64,000 nucleotides of DNA from Subdoligranulum variabile (GTDB lineage: Bacteria > Bacillota > Clostridia > Oscillospirales > Ruminococcaceae), in contig QAKI01000043.1 in assembly GCA_003343905.1 (NCBI GenBank), positions 80,569 to 144,568 of the forward strand. The letters run 5' to 3'. The first letter of the stretch is position 1. Each line of letters opens with the position of its first letter. Below are positions 55,979 to 62,862 of this stretch, one piece after another. The position numbers were made by a program, and so were the translations under genes. Below the pieces are notes generated by a model that saw nothing but the letters and a program-made list of their open reading frames with translations, did not search any database and was not told the DNA's origin.

Positions 55979-57280
55979 TCAAGACCTTATCTTTAATCTA
56001 TATTTGAGATTTCTGCCGCTACCAACTTTTACAATCAATCCGTTATCCAACATTTCACGTAGAAGAATACTGGATGTAGACTGAGATACGCCCAGCAGAT
56101 CATCTACATCTTTTCTTACAATGCTATCCTTTTTTCCAAACAATGAGAGAACCATTTTCATGCGCTCATTTTTAATTCCTACTTCGTGCATTTCTTGATG
56201 ATAATTTAAGTTAGGCAAGGTAATCTTAAATGCATTGTTGCTCACTTCAATAATAGGCTTTACCGCTTGATCCGCATAGCATTCATTAATTTTCATAATG
56301 CCGGTGCCATAAGCTTCAATTAACTTAAGACGATAAAAAACATTTGCTAATTTTTTGTTACGCAAAGCAGATACACCCAGCATTATATCATCATAAGAAA
56401 TCCCACGGACCAATCCACCAATGGTTACGAATTCTATGCGTCCATCAAAAATACTAATAAGGGTGGAACCGCTCACGGAATAGTCTCGATGCACAAGTGC
56501 ATTTAAAAGAGCTTCACGTAGTGCTTCGGCAGGATAATCTCGCTTGTCAATTCGATCTAATCCTTTAAATTCTGCACGAGTGTGATTGAATTGGTCGATA
56601 TAGGTGTACGCCTCCTCAAGCTGTTCCAGCAAAGAACCTGTCAGTTCCTTGCGATCCTTAAAAACATTTTTCTTACTTCCCTCAAAGACGGCCATTTTGA
56701 TGGTATGCGTGCACTGATCAGACAGCAACATTCCAAGATTTGTGTAAGTGCCATCTTCACCGATTATATTCAGTGTGCGCTTCTGAGCATCGCCAAACTC
56801 CACCTTTTTCTTTGCAAAATATTCTTTCGCTTTTTCAAATGTCAGCTGCTGATTAATGGAACGTGCATCTTCATAGCAATCTCCGCTGGTTTCTCGAATC
56901 ATATTCAAAATGGCTGTTTCAGAAGCTGGAACTGAAGAAGCGCCTTGACGTACATATACGCCCTCCGGGCGAATACCTTTCGAATGCAAATAGTAAGGAC
57001 GAGCTGTGCCACGTTGCACAGTTAAAACAATAACATCTTTATGTTCCATTTTCTCAACAGAGTAATCAGTGAACATAGTCACGTCCGGACGTACAATATC
57101 TCGAATCATATTAGTTAGGCGAAGCATAGTATCATCTACATTATCAACACCGTATATTGTTCCGTCATCATTGATGCCGATATAAAGCTTCCCACCATTT
57201 GTATTTGCAAATGCAATCACAGCGTACTTAATGTCGTCCATATATTCACGCTTGAACTCCACATTCTTTCCTTCTATCAA
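55979..57280 (-). CDS. AlbA_2/HATPase_c_4-type regulator with C-terminal winged helix
   Basis: A 433-residue protein. Residues ~5-120 are the AlbA_2 (Schlafen-like) domain (VEFKREYMDDIKYAVIAFANTNGGKLYIGINDDGTIYGVDN), ~250-350 an HATPase_c_4 region (LREALLNALVHRDYSVSGSTLISIFDGRIEF, GLIEAYGTGI-like LIEAYGTGIMKI), and ~370-433 a winged helix (RKDVDDLLGVSQSTSSILLREMLDNGLIVKVGSGRNLKYRL). It opens with TTG at 57280, seven bases after AAAGGAGG. First gene of the six-gene operon; three TAATTAT repeats upstream may be its operator. It could act as the regulator or as a nucleic-acid sensor of the system. Confidence 0.87.
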   Translation of the reverse strand: MIEGKNVEFKREYMDDIKYAVIAFANTNGGKLYIGINDDGTIYGVDNVDDTMLRLTNMIRDIVRPDVTMFTDYSVEKMEHKDVIVLTVQRGTARPYYLHSKGIRPEGVYVRQGASSVPASETAILNMIRETSGDCYEDARSINQQLTFEKAKEYFAKKKVEFGDAQKRTLNIIGEDGTYTNLGMLLSDQCTHTIKMAVFEGSKKNVFKDRKELTGSLLEQLEEAYTYIDQFNHTRAEFKGLDRIDKRDYPAEALREALLNALVHRDYSVSGSTLISIFDGRIEFVTIGGLVRGISYDDIMLGVSALRNKKLANVFYRLKLIEAYGTGIMKINECYADQAVKPIIEVSNNAFKITLPNLNYHQEMHEVGIKNERMKMVLSLFGKKDSIVRKDVDDLLGVSQSTSSILLREMLDNGLIVKVGSGRNLKYRLKIRS

Positions 57281-57323
57281 GAAGATTACCTCCTTTAGCC
57301 GTCACTATTATTTTAATCATTTC

Positions 57324-57351
57324 TAATTATATCTAATTATCATGTAATTAT
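57324..57351. promoter_or_regulatory. TAATTAT direct repeats upstream of the cargo operon
   Basis: TAATTAT at 57324-57330, 57334-57340 and 57345-57351, spaced 10 and 11 bases, so on one face of the helix. They precede the operon start by ~45-75 bases. A tandem-site operator for the winged-helix protein encoded first is the simplest reading. Promoter boxes are hard to set in this AT-rich DNA. Confidence 0.5.
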
Positions 57352-57454
57352 CAAGTGATTAGATGAGTTAATTTGATTTCTTTCAATTATGCAAAAATCT
57401 GCCCAGTGGATTAAGAATCATCAAAAAGTTAAACAGCCTCTCGAAAGGGAATAA

Positions 57455-57496
57455 TTTCACGCACAATTTTATAATTTCTGTGTGTGAAATTTTTTA
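57455..57496 (+). terminator. hairpin with T-run, plus strand
   Basis: TTTCAC.CACA pairs with TGTG.GTGAAA and TTTTTT follows on the plus strand. No plus-strand gene leads into it. The rest of 57361-57597 holds no recognisable gene. Confidence 0.55.
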
Positions 57497-57599
57497 TTCT
57501 GGATTTTGACACTCGATGTTTACCAAAAAATATATAAAAATGTGATTGCAATCGCAAAATTATGAATTATTATGTGATACATCCAAAAAATCAAGAAAA

Positions 57600-57633
57600 G
57601 CCGGATACCACTTCTTGCGAAGCAGCATCCGGC
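57600..57633 (-). terminator. terminator of the DUF6809-TnpV unit
   Basis: GCCGGAT / ATCCGGC stem with an internal hairpin, followed on the minus strand by TTTTCTTG, 16 bases after the DUF6809 stop. Confidence 0.7.
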
Positions 57634-57649
57634 CTTGTTCTATGCTTTA

Positions 57650-57910
57650 TTATTCCATAACCTCAACCATCATCCTGGCTCCCAGCTTAAAGCTGTTCTG
57701 GAACAACAGGCACTCTGCCATAGTCTGATGCTCATGGACAGCATCCGTGTATCGGGAGAAGAGTTCCTTCTGCTCCTCCGTCATGGTGGCCAGAAGTTTT
57801 TCCTCGTTTCTTGTAATCAAACGGAGGGATTCTTTCAACTCCTTGCAGGCGGTTGTATCGTACTCTGTTGGCTCGATATTTCCGTACCAGAATTCTTCCA
57901 GGATTCTCAT
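57650..57910 (-). CDS. DUF6809 family protein
   Basis: An 86-residue, helical, acidic protein (MRILEEFWYGNIEPTEYDTTACKELKESLRLITRNEEKLLATMTEEQKELFSRYTDAVHEHQTMAECLLFQNSFKLGARMMVEVME pattern with WYGNI near the N-terminus and F..GA..M.E at the end), recognised as DUF6809. Such genes are frequent in Firmicutes mobile elements. No activity is known. The start overlaps the TnpV stop by 4 bases (ATGA), so both are translated from one message. Confidence 0.8.
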   Translation of the reverse strand: MRILEEFWYGNIEPTEYDTTACKELKESLRLITRNEEKLLATMTEEQKELFSRYTDAVHEHQTMAECLLFQNSFKLGARMMVEVME

Positions 57911-58287
57911 ACCGCATCCTCCCCGTAAATCAGCTCCCGGAGGATGATTTCCTCTGCACGGTTATGGATGATGTTCATGGCTCTGACCCAGGCCATCTGG
58001 TCACTGGCTTTCAGATCCTCTGTCACGCCCTCAGCGACCTTCATCTGCTCGATAATACATTTCAGGCGACTTTGTGCCTGCTCGTTCAGATCGGCAAGAT
58101 AAGTCCAGAGCTTACAGGTTAAAATTAAATCGTTGTAGAGCATAGGGTTATGTTCTTTCAAATACTCTCGGTGCATCCGTCCGTATTTTCCGATGGGACG
58201 TTCTTCGGCAGGAAGTTTCAAATCCGGGATGTAATACTCTCCTGCCAACACATACTCAATACCATTTTTCTTCATTCTGTTTTCCAT
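57907..58287 (-). CDS. TnpV-type protein
   Basis: A 126-residue protein with the TnpV pattern: MKKNGIEYVLAGEYYIPDLKLPAEERPIGKYGRMHREYLKEHNPMLYNDLILTCKLWTYLADLNEQAQ. Homologues occur in Tn4451/Tn5397-like elements and are of unknown function; despite the name no transposase motif is present. I chose the ATG at 58287, which has CGAGGTC upstream; three later in-frame ATGs are possible. It is the rightmost gene of the element. Confidence 0.87.
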   Translation of the reverse strand: MENRMKKNGIEYVLAGEYYIPDLKLPAEERPIGKYGRMHREYLKEHNPMLYNDLILTCKLWTYLADLNEQAQSRLKCIIEQMKVAEGVTEDLKASDQMAWVRAMNIIHNRAEEIILRELIYGEDAV

Positions 58288-58331
58288 AAACATGACCTCG
58301 ATTTCATAATTTTTGTCACATCGAGACTCAG

Positions 58332-58387
58332 TGGTGTAAAAGTGGTGTAGTAGCACCACCTTGAGGTCAGAAAAACCTTGATATTAC
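58332..58387. promoter_or_regulatory. right integrase arm-type repeats
   Basis: TGGTGTAAAAG at 58332 and TGGTGTAGTAG at 58343, 11 bases apart, correspond to the three repeats at the left end; CCTTGATATTAC at 58376-58387 repeats 43912-43923. Confidence 0.6.
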
Positions 58388-58395
58388 TGGAGTTT

Positions 58396-58446
58396 TTAGA
58401 GATTTCTACAGATATTGCCGTGACAGACAAAAAGTAGTTTGATCAT
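58396..58446 (-). pseudogene. displaced 5' end of the tyrosine phosphatase gene
   Basis: ATG at 58446, seven bases after the sirtuin gene stop, opens MIKLLFVCHGNICRNL and then a stop. The first 13 residues match the phosphatase (MIKVLFICHGSIC) and show the family-consensus Asn of the P-loop. This is the host 5' end cut off from its gene by the element. If translated it gives a 16-residue peptide. Confidence 0.85.
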
Positions 58447-58449
58447 AGC
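58409..58449. other. attR
   Basis: CAGATA-t-TGCCGTG-a-CA... ATCATAG; partner of attL at 43843-43883. Confidence 0.8.
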
Positions 58450-58453
58450 ATTT

Positions 58454-59332
58454 CTATCCTTTGCATAACCGTACTTCGTGTAAATTATAACCGATATCCC
58501 CGGCGATGCAAAGCGCCTGGCCCGCAATTTCCTCCGGGCAGTAGGGTTCCAGATTCATGCAGGCGTAGACGGCCTGCGGGTTTTGGCGGGTCATTCGCCA
58601 GAATGGGTACTTGATGATGCCCGGCGTATTGCCGCCGACGCCCAGTTCCAGAAAAAGCACGCGCTGCCCTGCGTGACAGTGCAGAAACGCTTCGTAGCGC
58701 CGGGCGGCGGCGTGCCAGCCCGCGTCCTCCACAAAGGTATCGTCCGCGCGCAGGTTCATGGTCATGGGCGCGCCGCAGACAGGGCAGTGCGGCACCAGTT
58801 CGCGGGGAATCTTGCGCTCCCGCTGCTGCGCCACCATCTTTTTCACGGCGGCCTCGTTGTCATAGGTCTTTTGGCAGCAGGGGCGGGAACACTGCCACAG
58901 GCCGTAGTCGCCCTGGGTGTAGAACAGGCGTTGTTTGTCAAACCCGGCTTTCTGGAAACAATGGTCCACGTTGGTGGTCAGCACAAAATAGTCCCTGCCC
59001 TGTACGAGCTGCAAAAGGTCCTGATAGACCGGCTTCGGCGCGTCCAGATAGCGGTTGATGTAGATATACCGGCTCCAGTACGCCCAGTGTTCTTCCGGCG
59101 TTTCAAAGGGATAGAACCCGCCGGAATACATATCGCGGAACCCGTATTCGGCAATGAAATCTTCAAAATACCGGTGAAAACGCGCGCCGTCGTAGGTGTA
59201 CCCGGCGGAAGCCGAAAGCCCGGCGCCCGCGCCGATCACGATGGCGTCCGCTGTATCCAGCGCCCGCCGCAGCCGCGCGATGTCAGCACAGCAGGCGGTG
59301 GTAGATCTCCCGGTCACGGTCTTTGAAAACAT
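58454..59332 (-). CDS. class-M sirtuin (SirTM), protein ADP-ribosyltransferase-like
   Basis: A 292-residue sirtuin of the class M type. GAGAGLSASAGYTYDGARFHRYF, LTTNVDHCFQKAGFDKQRLFYTQGDYGLWQCS (where the usual catalytic His of sirtuins is replaced by the QGDYGLWQC arrangement), a zinc site (CSRPCC and CPVCG) and LFLELGVGGNTPGIIKYPFW are characteristic. Known SirTMs ADP-ribosylate a lipoyl-carrier GcvH-L and are paired with a macrodomain that reverses it. The ATG at 59332 has GAGGTGATC upstream and overlaps the macrodomain gene by 50 bases. The lipoylation partners (GcvH-L, LplA2) are not in the window. Confidence 0.9.
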   Translation of the reverse strand: MFSKTVTGRSTTACCADIARLRRALDTADAIVIGAGAGLSASAGYTYDGARFHRYFEDFIAEYGFRDMYSGGFYPFETPEEHWAYWSRYIYINRYLDAPKPVYQDLLQLVQGRDYFVLTTNVDHCFQKAGFDKQRLFYTQGDYGLWQCSRPCCQKTYDNEAAVKKMVAQQRERKIPRELVPHCPVCGAPMTMNLRADDTFVEDAGWHAAARRYEAFLHCHAGQRVLFLELGVGGNTPGIIKYPFWRMTRQNPQAVYACMNLEPYCPEEIAGQALCIAGDIGYNLHEVRLCKG

Positions 59333-60056
59333 TGAAGATCACCTCGATCCTTTCGGGATTCTGCCGCTGCCACTGCCGGACCGTCTGAATGGCGATGCGG
59401 GCGGCCAGTTCGTTTGGGAAGTGGAACTCGCCGGTGGAAATGCAGCAGAACGCCACGCTGCGCAGGCCGTTGGCCGCCGCCAGCTCCAGGCAGGAACGGT
59501 AGCAGCCCGCCAGCAGTTCCCGGTCGCTTGGGGTGACGGCTTCGCCCACGATCGGCCCGACGGTATGCAGCACCCGGCGGCAGGGCAGGTTGTAGCCCGG
59601 TGTGATCTTGGCGCTGTCGGTGGGTTCCTCCGTGCCCTGTTCGGCCATAAGGCGGGCGCACGCCAGACGCAGTTGTACGCCCGCATAGGTGTGGATCGCG
59701 TTGTCGATGCAGCTGTGGCAGGGGATAAAGCAGCCCAGCAGTTGGCTGTTCGCCGCGTTCACGATGGCGTCGGCGGCCAGGGTGGTGATGTCGCCCTGCC
59801 AGAGATACAGACCGGGTTGCACCGGCGTCAGGTCCGACAGATGGGTGACGCCGCGTTCGGCAAGCCGCGCGGCAAGGTAGGCGTCCTGCACGGTCAAAAA
59901 ATCCTCGCGGATGGGGGCAGGCGGGCGCACGTTCATCAGACTGCGCAGAAGCCGCCGCTTTTCCGGGAGCGTGCCCGGCAGCCGGGCATCCGCAGCGTTG
60001 CCCCGCTCGTCCAGCAGATAGCGGATCAAAAAGTCCGCCCGTTGTTCCTGTGTCAT
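59283..60056 (-). CDS. zinc-containing macrodomain ADP-ribosylhydrolase
   Basis: A 257-residue protein. A helical N-terminal part (1-80) is followed by the macrodomain: LYLWQGDITTLAADAIVNAANSQLLGCFIPCHSCIDNAIHTYAGVQL with the Cys/His/Cys zinc ligands of Zn-Macro hydrolases, VLHTVGPIV and CISTGEFHFPNELAARIAIQTV. The family removes ADP-ribose from proteins modified by SirTM. It is encoded between the flavin/ferredoxin protein (4 bases away) and SirTM (50-base overlap), consistent with one regulated module. Confidence 0.93.
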   Translation of the reverse strand: MTQEQRADFLIRYLLDERGNAADARLPGTLPEKRRLLRSLMNVRPPAPIREDFLTVQDAYLAARLAERGVTHLSDLTPVQPGLYLWQGDITTLAADAIVNAANSQLLGCFIPCHSCIDNAIHTYAGVQLRLACARLMAEQGTEEPTDSAKITPGYNLPCRRVLHTVGPIVGEAVTPSDRELLAGCYRSCLELAAANGLRSVAFCCISTGEFHFPNELAARIAIQTVRQWQRQNPERIEVIFNVFKDRDREIYHRLLC

Positions 60057-60060
60057 GGTA

Positions 60061-60681
60061 TTACCTCCGTTCGATCGCTTCGGCAGGACAAATTTCCGAG
60101 CAGTTCCCGCAATGTAGGCAATGTTCCTGTTGGATAACAGCAGGCCTCCGGGAAATATCTATACATTTTTGCGGGCACCTGGAATAGCACAGCTTGCAGC
60201 CGATGCATTTGTCCGTCACAAAGTAGCCGCTTGCTGTTGTCTGCGCACCGCCGAAAGAAAAGCCGGCGCGTTCAATCGGCCGCCTGGAAAGGTCAAACCA
60301 TTCCCCCGTCCCTTCGTAAATTTGGAAAACGGTGAGGGCGCTGCGGGAGCGCGCGTCGGGGTAGATCTTTTCCATATAGGAATTTTTGCGGAACAGATAA
60401 GGCAGCCTGTCGGGGCCGATTTCCCTGGCTTTTCCCTGCACGGATACCGCCACGCTGGAAAGTGTATCTTTGCCCTGCATGGCAGTAAAGGCGATGTGCT
60501 CATTGGCTATAAGCCGGTCATAAAAATGCTTGCCCCTGGCGGTAAGAAAGTACAGGCTGTTTTCGTCGCAGTCCATCAGGTCAATGGCGCAGGTGACGGG
60601 CCGCCCCCGGCTGTCCACGGTGGCAAATATGGTTGAGTGGATTTTTTCCACGATATATAGCAAATAGTCTTTTGCCTGCAT
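60061..60681 (-). CDS. PNPOx-like flavoprotein fused to a 2[4Fe-4S] ferredoxin domain
   Basis: A 206-residue protein. Residues ~1-140 are a pyridoxamine-phosphate-oxidase-like FMN-binding split barrel (IHSTIFATVDSRGRPVTCAIDLMD, LYFLTARGKHFYDRLIANEHIAFTA), and 150-206 a ferredoxin with two CX2CX2CX3C clusters (CIGCKLCYSRCPQKC and CLHCGNCSEICP). It should pass electrons between a [4Fe-4S] chain and a flavin. It is the first gene of the macrodomain-SirTM operon, with 4 bases to the next gene; an oxidoreductase is also part of some known SirTM operons. Confidence 0.88.
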   Translation of the reverse strand: MQAKDYLLYIVEKIHSTIFATVDSRGRPVTCAIDLMDCDENSLYFLTARGKHFYDRLIANEHIAFTAMQGKDTLSSVAVSVQGKAREIGPDRLPYLFRKNSYMEKIYPDARSRSALTVFQIYEGTGEWFDLSRRPIERAGFSFGGAQTTASGYFVTDKCIGCKLCYSRCPQKCIDISRRPAVIQQEHCLHCGNCSEICPAEAIERR

Positions 60682-60745
60682 ACGGAACCTCCCTGGAACA
60701 GAAACAACTCCGCAGAGTACCTGCGGAGCCGTTTGTGCATAGTGC

Positions 60746-61147
60746 TTACAGATCGTATTCCCTGGGCGGATCGCCGGAAAAGTCCGCGATCACCGCCCGC
60801 GCGTCTTTCAGATAGAATACCTCAAAAATGGGGTTGGCGGCTTCGCCGTACTGCCCCTTGACGATGGGGTTCTGCATGCACATTTCCTTGGCGGCCCTGT
60901 TGTTCTCAAAGACGGCCTCGCCGTTCAGACGGAGCCACGCGTAAGCCGGGCTGGAAACCGAAACCTCGATGTTGGGGTTGGCCTGCATATCCTTGTAGAC
61001 GTCCTTCTGGTTGTTGGTGCAGAACCAGAGTTTGCCGTCCATCTCCCCGGCGAACATAAAGGGGCGGCATTTGGCCTTGCCGTCACGGCCTACGGTAGCC
61101 AGATACTGCACGGGATTTTCCTGCAAAAACTTTACGACTTCGTTCAT
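60746..61147 (-). CDS. PNPOx-like (pyridoxamine 5'-phosphate oxidase family) protein
   Basis: A 133-residue FMN-binding split-barrel protein: VVKFLQENPVQYLATVGRDGKAKCRPFMFAGEMDGKLWFCTNNQKDVYKDMQANPNIEVSV, YAWLRLNGEAVFENN. Substrate unknown; relatives include flavin reductases and nitroimidazole reductases. Start at 61147 with AGGAGG upstream. It is divergent from an HxlR regulator with a shared 147-base control region holding a palindrome, so redox or electrophile control is likely. Confidence 0.9.
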   Translation of the reverse strand: MNEVVKFLQENPVQYLATVGRDGKAKCRPFMFAGEMDGKLWFCTNNQKDVYKDMQANPNIEVSVSSPAYAWLRLNGEAVFENNRAAKEMCMQNPIVKGQYGEAANPIFEVFYLKDARAVIADFSGDPPREYDL

Positions 61148-61204
61148 AGTGTATACCTCCTGATATGGGTCGTGCAAGGGGGATTGCAATTTTCGCCTTG
61201 CAGG

Positions 61205-61248
61205 ATTATACTAAACCCATTAGTATCCATTGTAAAGTAAGCACTTTA
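61205..61248. promoter_or_regulatory. HxlR-type operator and -10 box in the divergent region
   Basis: TAAAGTAAGCACTTTA (61233-61248) is a 6+4+6 palindrome about midway between the divergent genes; a TATAAT box for the PNPOx gene lies at 61205-61210 on the minus strand. HxlR regulators bind such AT-rich dyads. Confidence 0.55.
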
Positions 61249-61293
61249 TTGTGCTGTAGTTACCAAAAAGAAACTATAGGAGGGAATAAAGCG

Positions 61294-61620
61294 ATGCAGC
61301 AGGGAAAAGAACTGCCCGCCTGCCCGGTGGAAACGACGCTGATGCTCATTGGCGATAAATGGAAGGTGCTCATCCTGCGCGACCTTATGCCGGGGACGAA
61401 ACGGTTCGGGGAACTGAAACGGTCCATCGGCAGCGTGTCGCAGAAAGTGCTGACCGCGCAGCTTCGGGACATGGAAGAAAAGGGGCTCGTCGCCCGCAAG
61501 GTGTATGCGGAAGTCCCGCCCCGCGTGGAGTACAGCCTGACCGAACTGGGCAAAAGCCTGCAGCCGATCCTGGACGCCATGCGGACCTGGGGCGAAAATT
61601 ATAAGACCCAAAACAGGTAA
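61294..61620 (+). CDS. HxlR family transcriptional regulator
   Basis: A 108-residue winged-helix regulator: CPVETTLMLIGDKWKVLILRDLMPGTKRFGELKRSIGSVSQKVLTAQLRDMEEKGLVARKVYAEVPPRVEYSLTELGKSLQPIL is a textbook HxlR sequence, with Cys10 as the conserved redox-sensing cysteine. It probably controls the divergent PNPOx-like gene in response to electrophiles or oxidants. The ATG at 61294 follows AGGAGGG; an upstream frame is rejected. Followed by a terminator. Confidence 0.92.
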   Translation: MQQGKELPACPVETTLMLIGDKWKVLILRDLMPGTKRFGELKRSIGSVSQKVLTAQLRDMEEKGLVARKVYAEVPPRVEYSLTELGKSLQPILDAMRTWGENYKTQNR

Positions 61621-61621
61621 A

Positions 61622-61659
61622 GGAAAACGGGGCAGATTCAGGAGTCTGCCACGTTTTCC
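61622..61659 (+). terminator. terminator of the HxlR gene
   Basis: GGAAAACG..GCAGA pairs with TCTGC..CGTTTTCC. Confidence 0.85.
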
Positions 61660-61784
61660 TTATAAATTGTATTTTACTGTTTCTAAAATAAGAAATTTTC
61701 ATTCAAGCAATTTCTTTATTTCTGCTGATTGTGCCACAAGGAACCGGAAATTTGTACCCTGGAAAAACGGATGCCGATCGGGGA

Positions 61785-61825
61785 AAGCAAAAAAGCAGGC
61801 CAAACGCTGCCGTTCGGTCTGCTTT
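61785..61825 (-). terminator. terminator of the lipoprotein gene at 61952
   Basis: AAAGCAG.CC.AACG pairs with CGTT.GG.CTGCTTT; on the minus strand TTTTTTGC follows the stem. The rest of 61660-61951 shows no gene. Confidence 0.7.
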
Positions 61826-61951
61826 GGGGGAGTTTTTCATGGCGTTCCGGTTCTCGCACCGCGCAGGAAGCGGGGGATAGGGGGCGCGGCGCTTCGTTTG
61901 GGCCGTTGTATCGGTCTGCCGCGGGGGTGCGGGCGTGTGGCTGGGGCGGCG

Positions 61952-62722
61952 TTATTCTACAAAAGGCTCCAACTCTGCCCGCTCCGCCGGGGTCAGGCTT
62001 TCGATGCCGCCGTCCGCGCCGCGGGCGACGCGCAGGCATACGCCGTCGGGTGCGCTTTTGTCGCAGAAGGTAGTGTGACCGGCATCGTAAAGGATATAGA
62101 TCTCCTCGCCCCGGTACGTCCAGTGCCGGGTCATGCTGTCGTACGAAATGCCAAAGTCCGCGTAAGCGTCCAGGCTGTCCTCACGGTAGTTGGGGTCGCC
62201 CTGCTCAAAGCTGCCGCTTTCCGCGGTGGCCCCGGCCCGCTGTAATTCCGCTTCCAGTTCGGCCTGCTGCTCGGTGCGGGCATCAAAGTCAGCCTGCGGC
62301 GCGGCTTTCAGACCCGTCAGCGTGCCGTCCGCATCCCGGACCGGCTCCACGTCCACTGTGCCGTCGGCATAGAAGAAGCCATTCGTCGCTTCGGGGCTGA
62401 CCGTATCCTTGAAATAGCGCACGATCTGCCCGTCATAGAAAAAGCGGTCCTTCTGTGTGTCGTAGGTCATGCCGTAGGGCGCATAGAGGGAATACTGCTG
62501 CGCGGTATTGGCCCGGCGGGTCTGCTCGGCCTGGGCCTGTTCTTCGGGGGAAGGCTCCGCGTCGCTCTCCCAGGCCTGGGCCGCAGTTGCCGCGGTGTCC
62601 GGTCCGGGGGCTGCCTGCCCGGCGGGGGCGGGGCCTGCCGCGGCGGCGGTGCATCCGCTCAAAGCGGTTGCGGCGCAAAGGGCGGATGTGAGGAGAAGGG
62701 CGGTCAAGGTTTGCTTTTTCAT
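61952..62722 (-). CDS. lipoprotein, unknown function
   Basis: A 256-residue lipoprotein: signal peptide TLTALLLTSALCAATALSGC with the lipidated Cys near position 24, an Ala/Pro/Gln-rich linker, then two repeats of a short domain: YGMTYDTQKDRFFYDGQIVRYFKD and FGISYDSMTRHWTYRGEEIYILYD, which align with each other. The repeats look like extracytoplasmic beta units resembling those in bacterial lipoproteins near sensor kinases. Start at the ATG 62722 with AAAGGAGTG upstream. It lies downstream of a histidine kinase on the same strand. Confidence 0.82.
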   Translation of the reverse strand: MKKQTLTALLLTSALCAATALSGCTAAAAGPAPAGQAAPGPDTAATAAQAWESDAEPSPEEQAQAEQTRRANTAQQYSLYAPYGMTYDTQKDRFFYDGQIVRYFKDTVSPEATNGFFYADGTVDVEPVRDADGTLTGLKAAPQADFDARTEQQAELEAELQRAGATAESGSFEQGDPNYREDSLDAYADFGISYDSMTRHWTYRGEEIYILYDAGHTTFCDKSAPDGVCLRVARGADGGIESLTPAERAELEPFVE

Positions 62723-62823
62723 ATCGGGGAACACTCCTTTCTGTTTCTGGCTTTATCGTACCAGACGGGTTTGGCGTACTCTTGTGGGCAGGATGTGTTT
62801 TGTGTGAAGCGGAAAACGGCAGC

Positions 62824-62861
62824 AAAAACCGGGCGGCCCTGCGCAGGGCCGCCCGGTTTTT
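62824..62861 (-). terminator. terminator of the sensor kinase gene
   Basis: AAAAACCGGGCGGCCCTGC pairs perfectly with GCAGGGCCGCCCGGTTTTT, directly after the stop codon. Confidence 0.95.
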
Positions 62862-62862
62862 G

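Larger units (their letters stand above)
43843..58446. mobile_element. integrative mobilizable element with type III restriction-modification cargo
   Basis: About 14.6 kb, visibly AT-richer than its flanks. Order from the left: attL and integrase arm sites, int, xis, primase/helicase, relaxase and DUF3847, oriT, six-gene cargo operon, DUF6809, TnpV, arm sites, attR. There are no type IV secretion genes, so it can be mobilized but not self-transferred. Both ends carry related 41-base att sequences (43843-43883, 58409-58449) offset by 14566 bases; the target is the 5' end of a low-molecular-weight tyrosine phosphatase gene. Confidence 0.92.

Noticed and set aside
43843..58446. Self-transmissible conjugative element (ICE)
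   Set aside because: Relaxase and oriT are present but no coupling protein or type IV secretion genes lie between the att sites, so only mobilization is supported.
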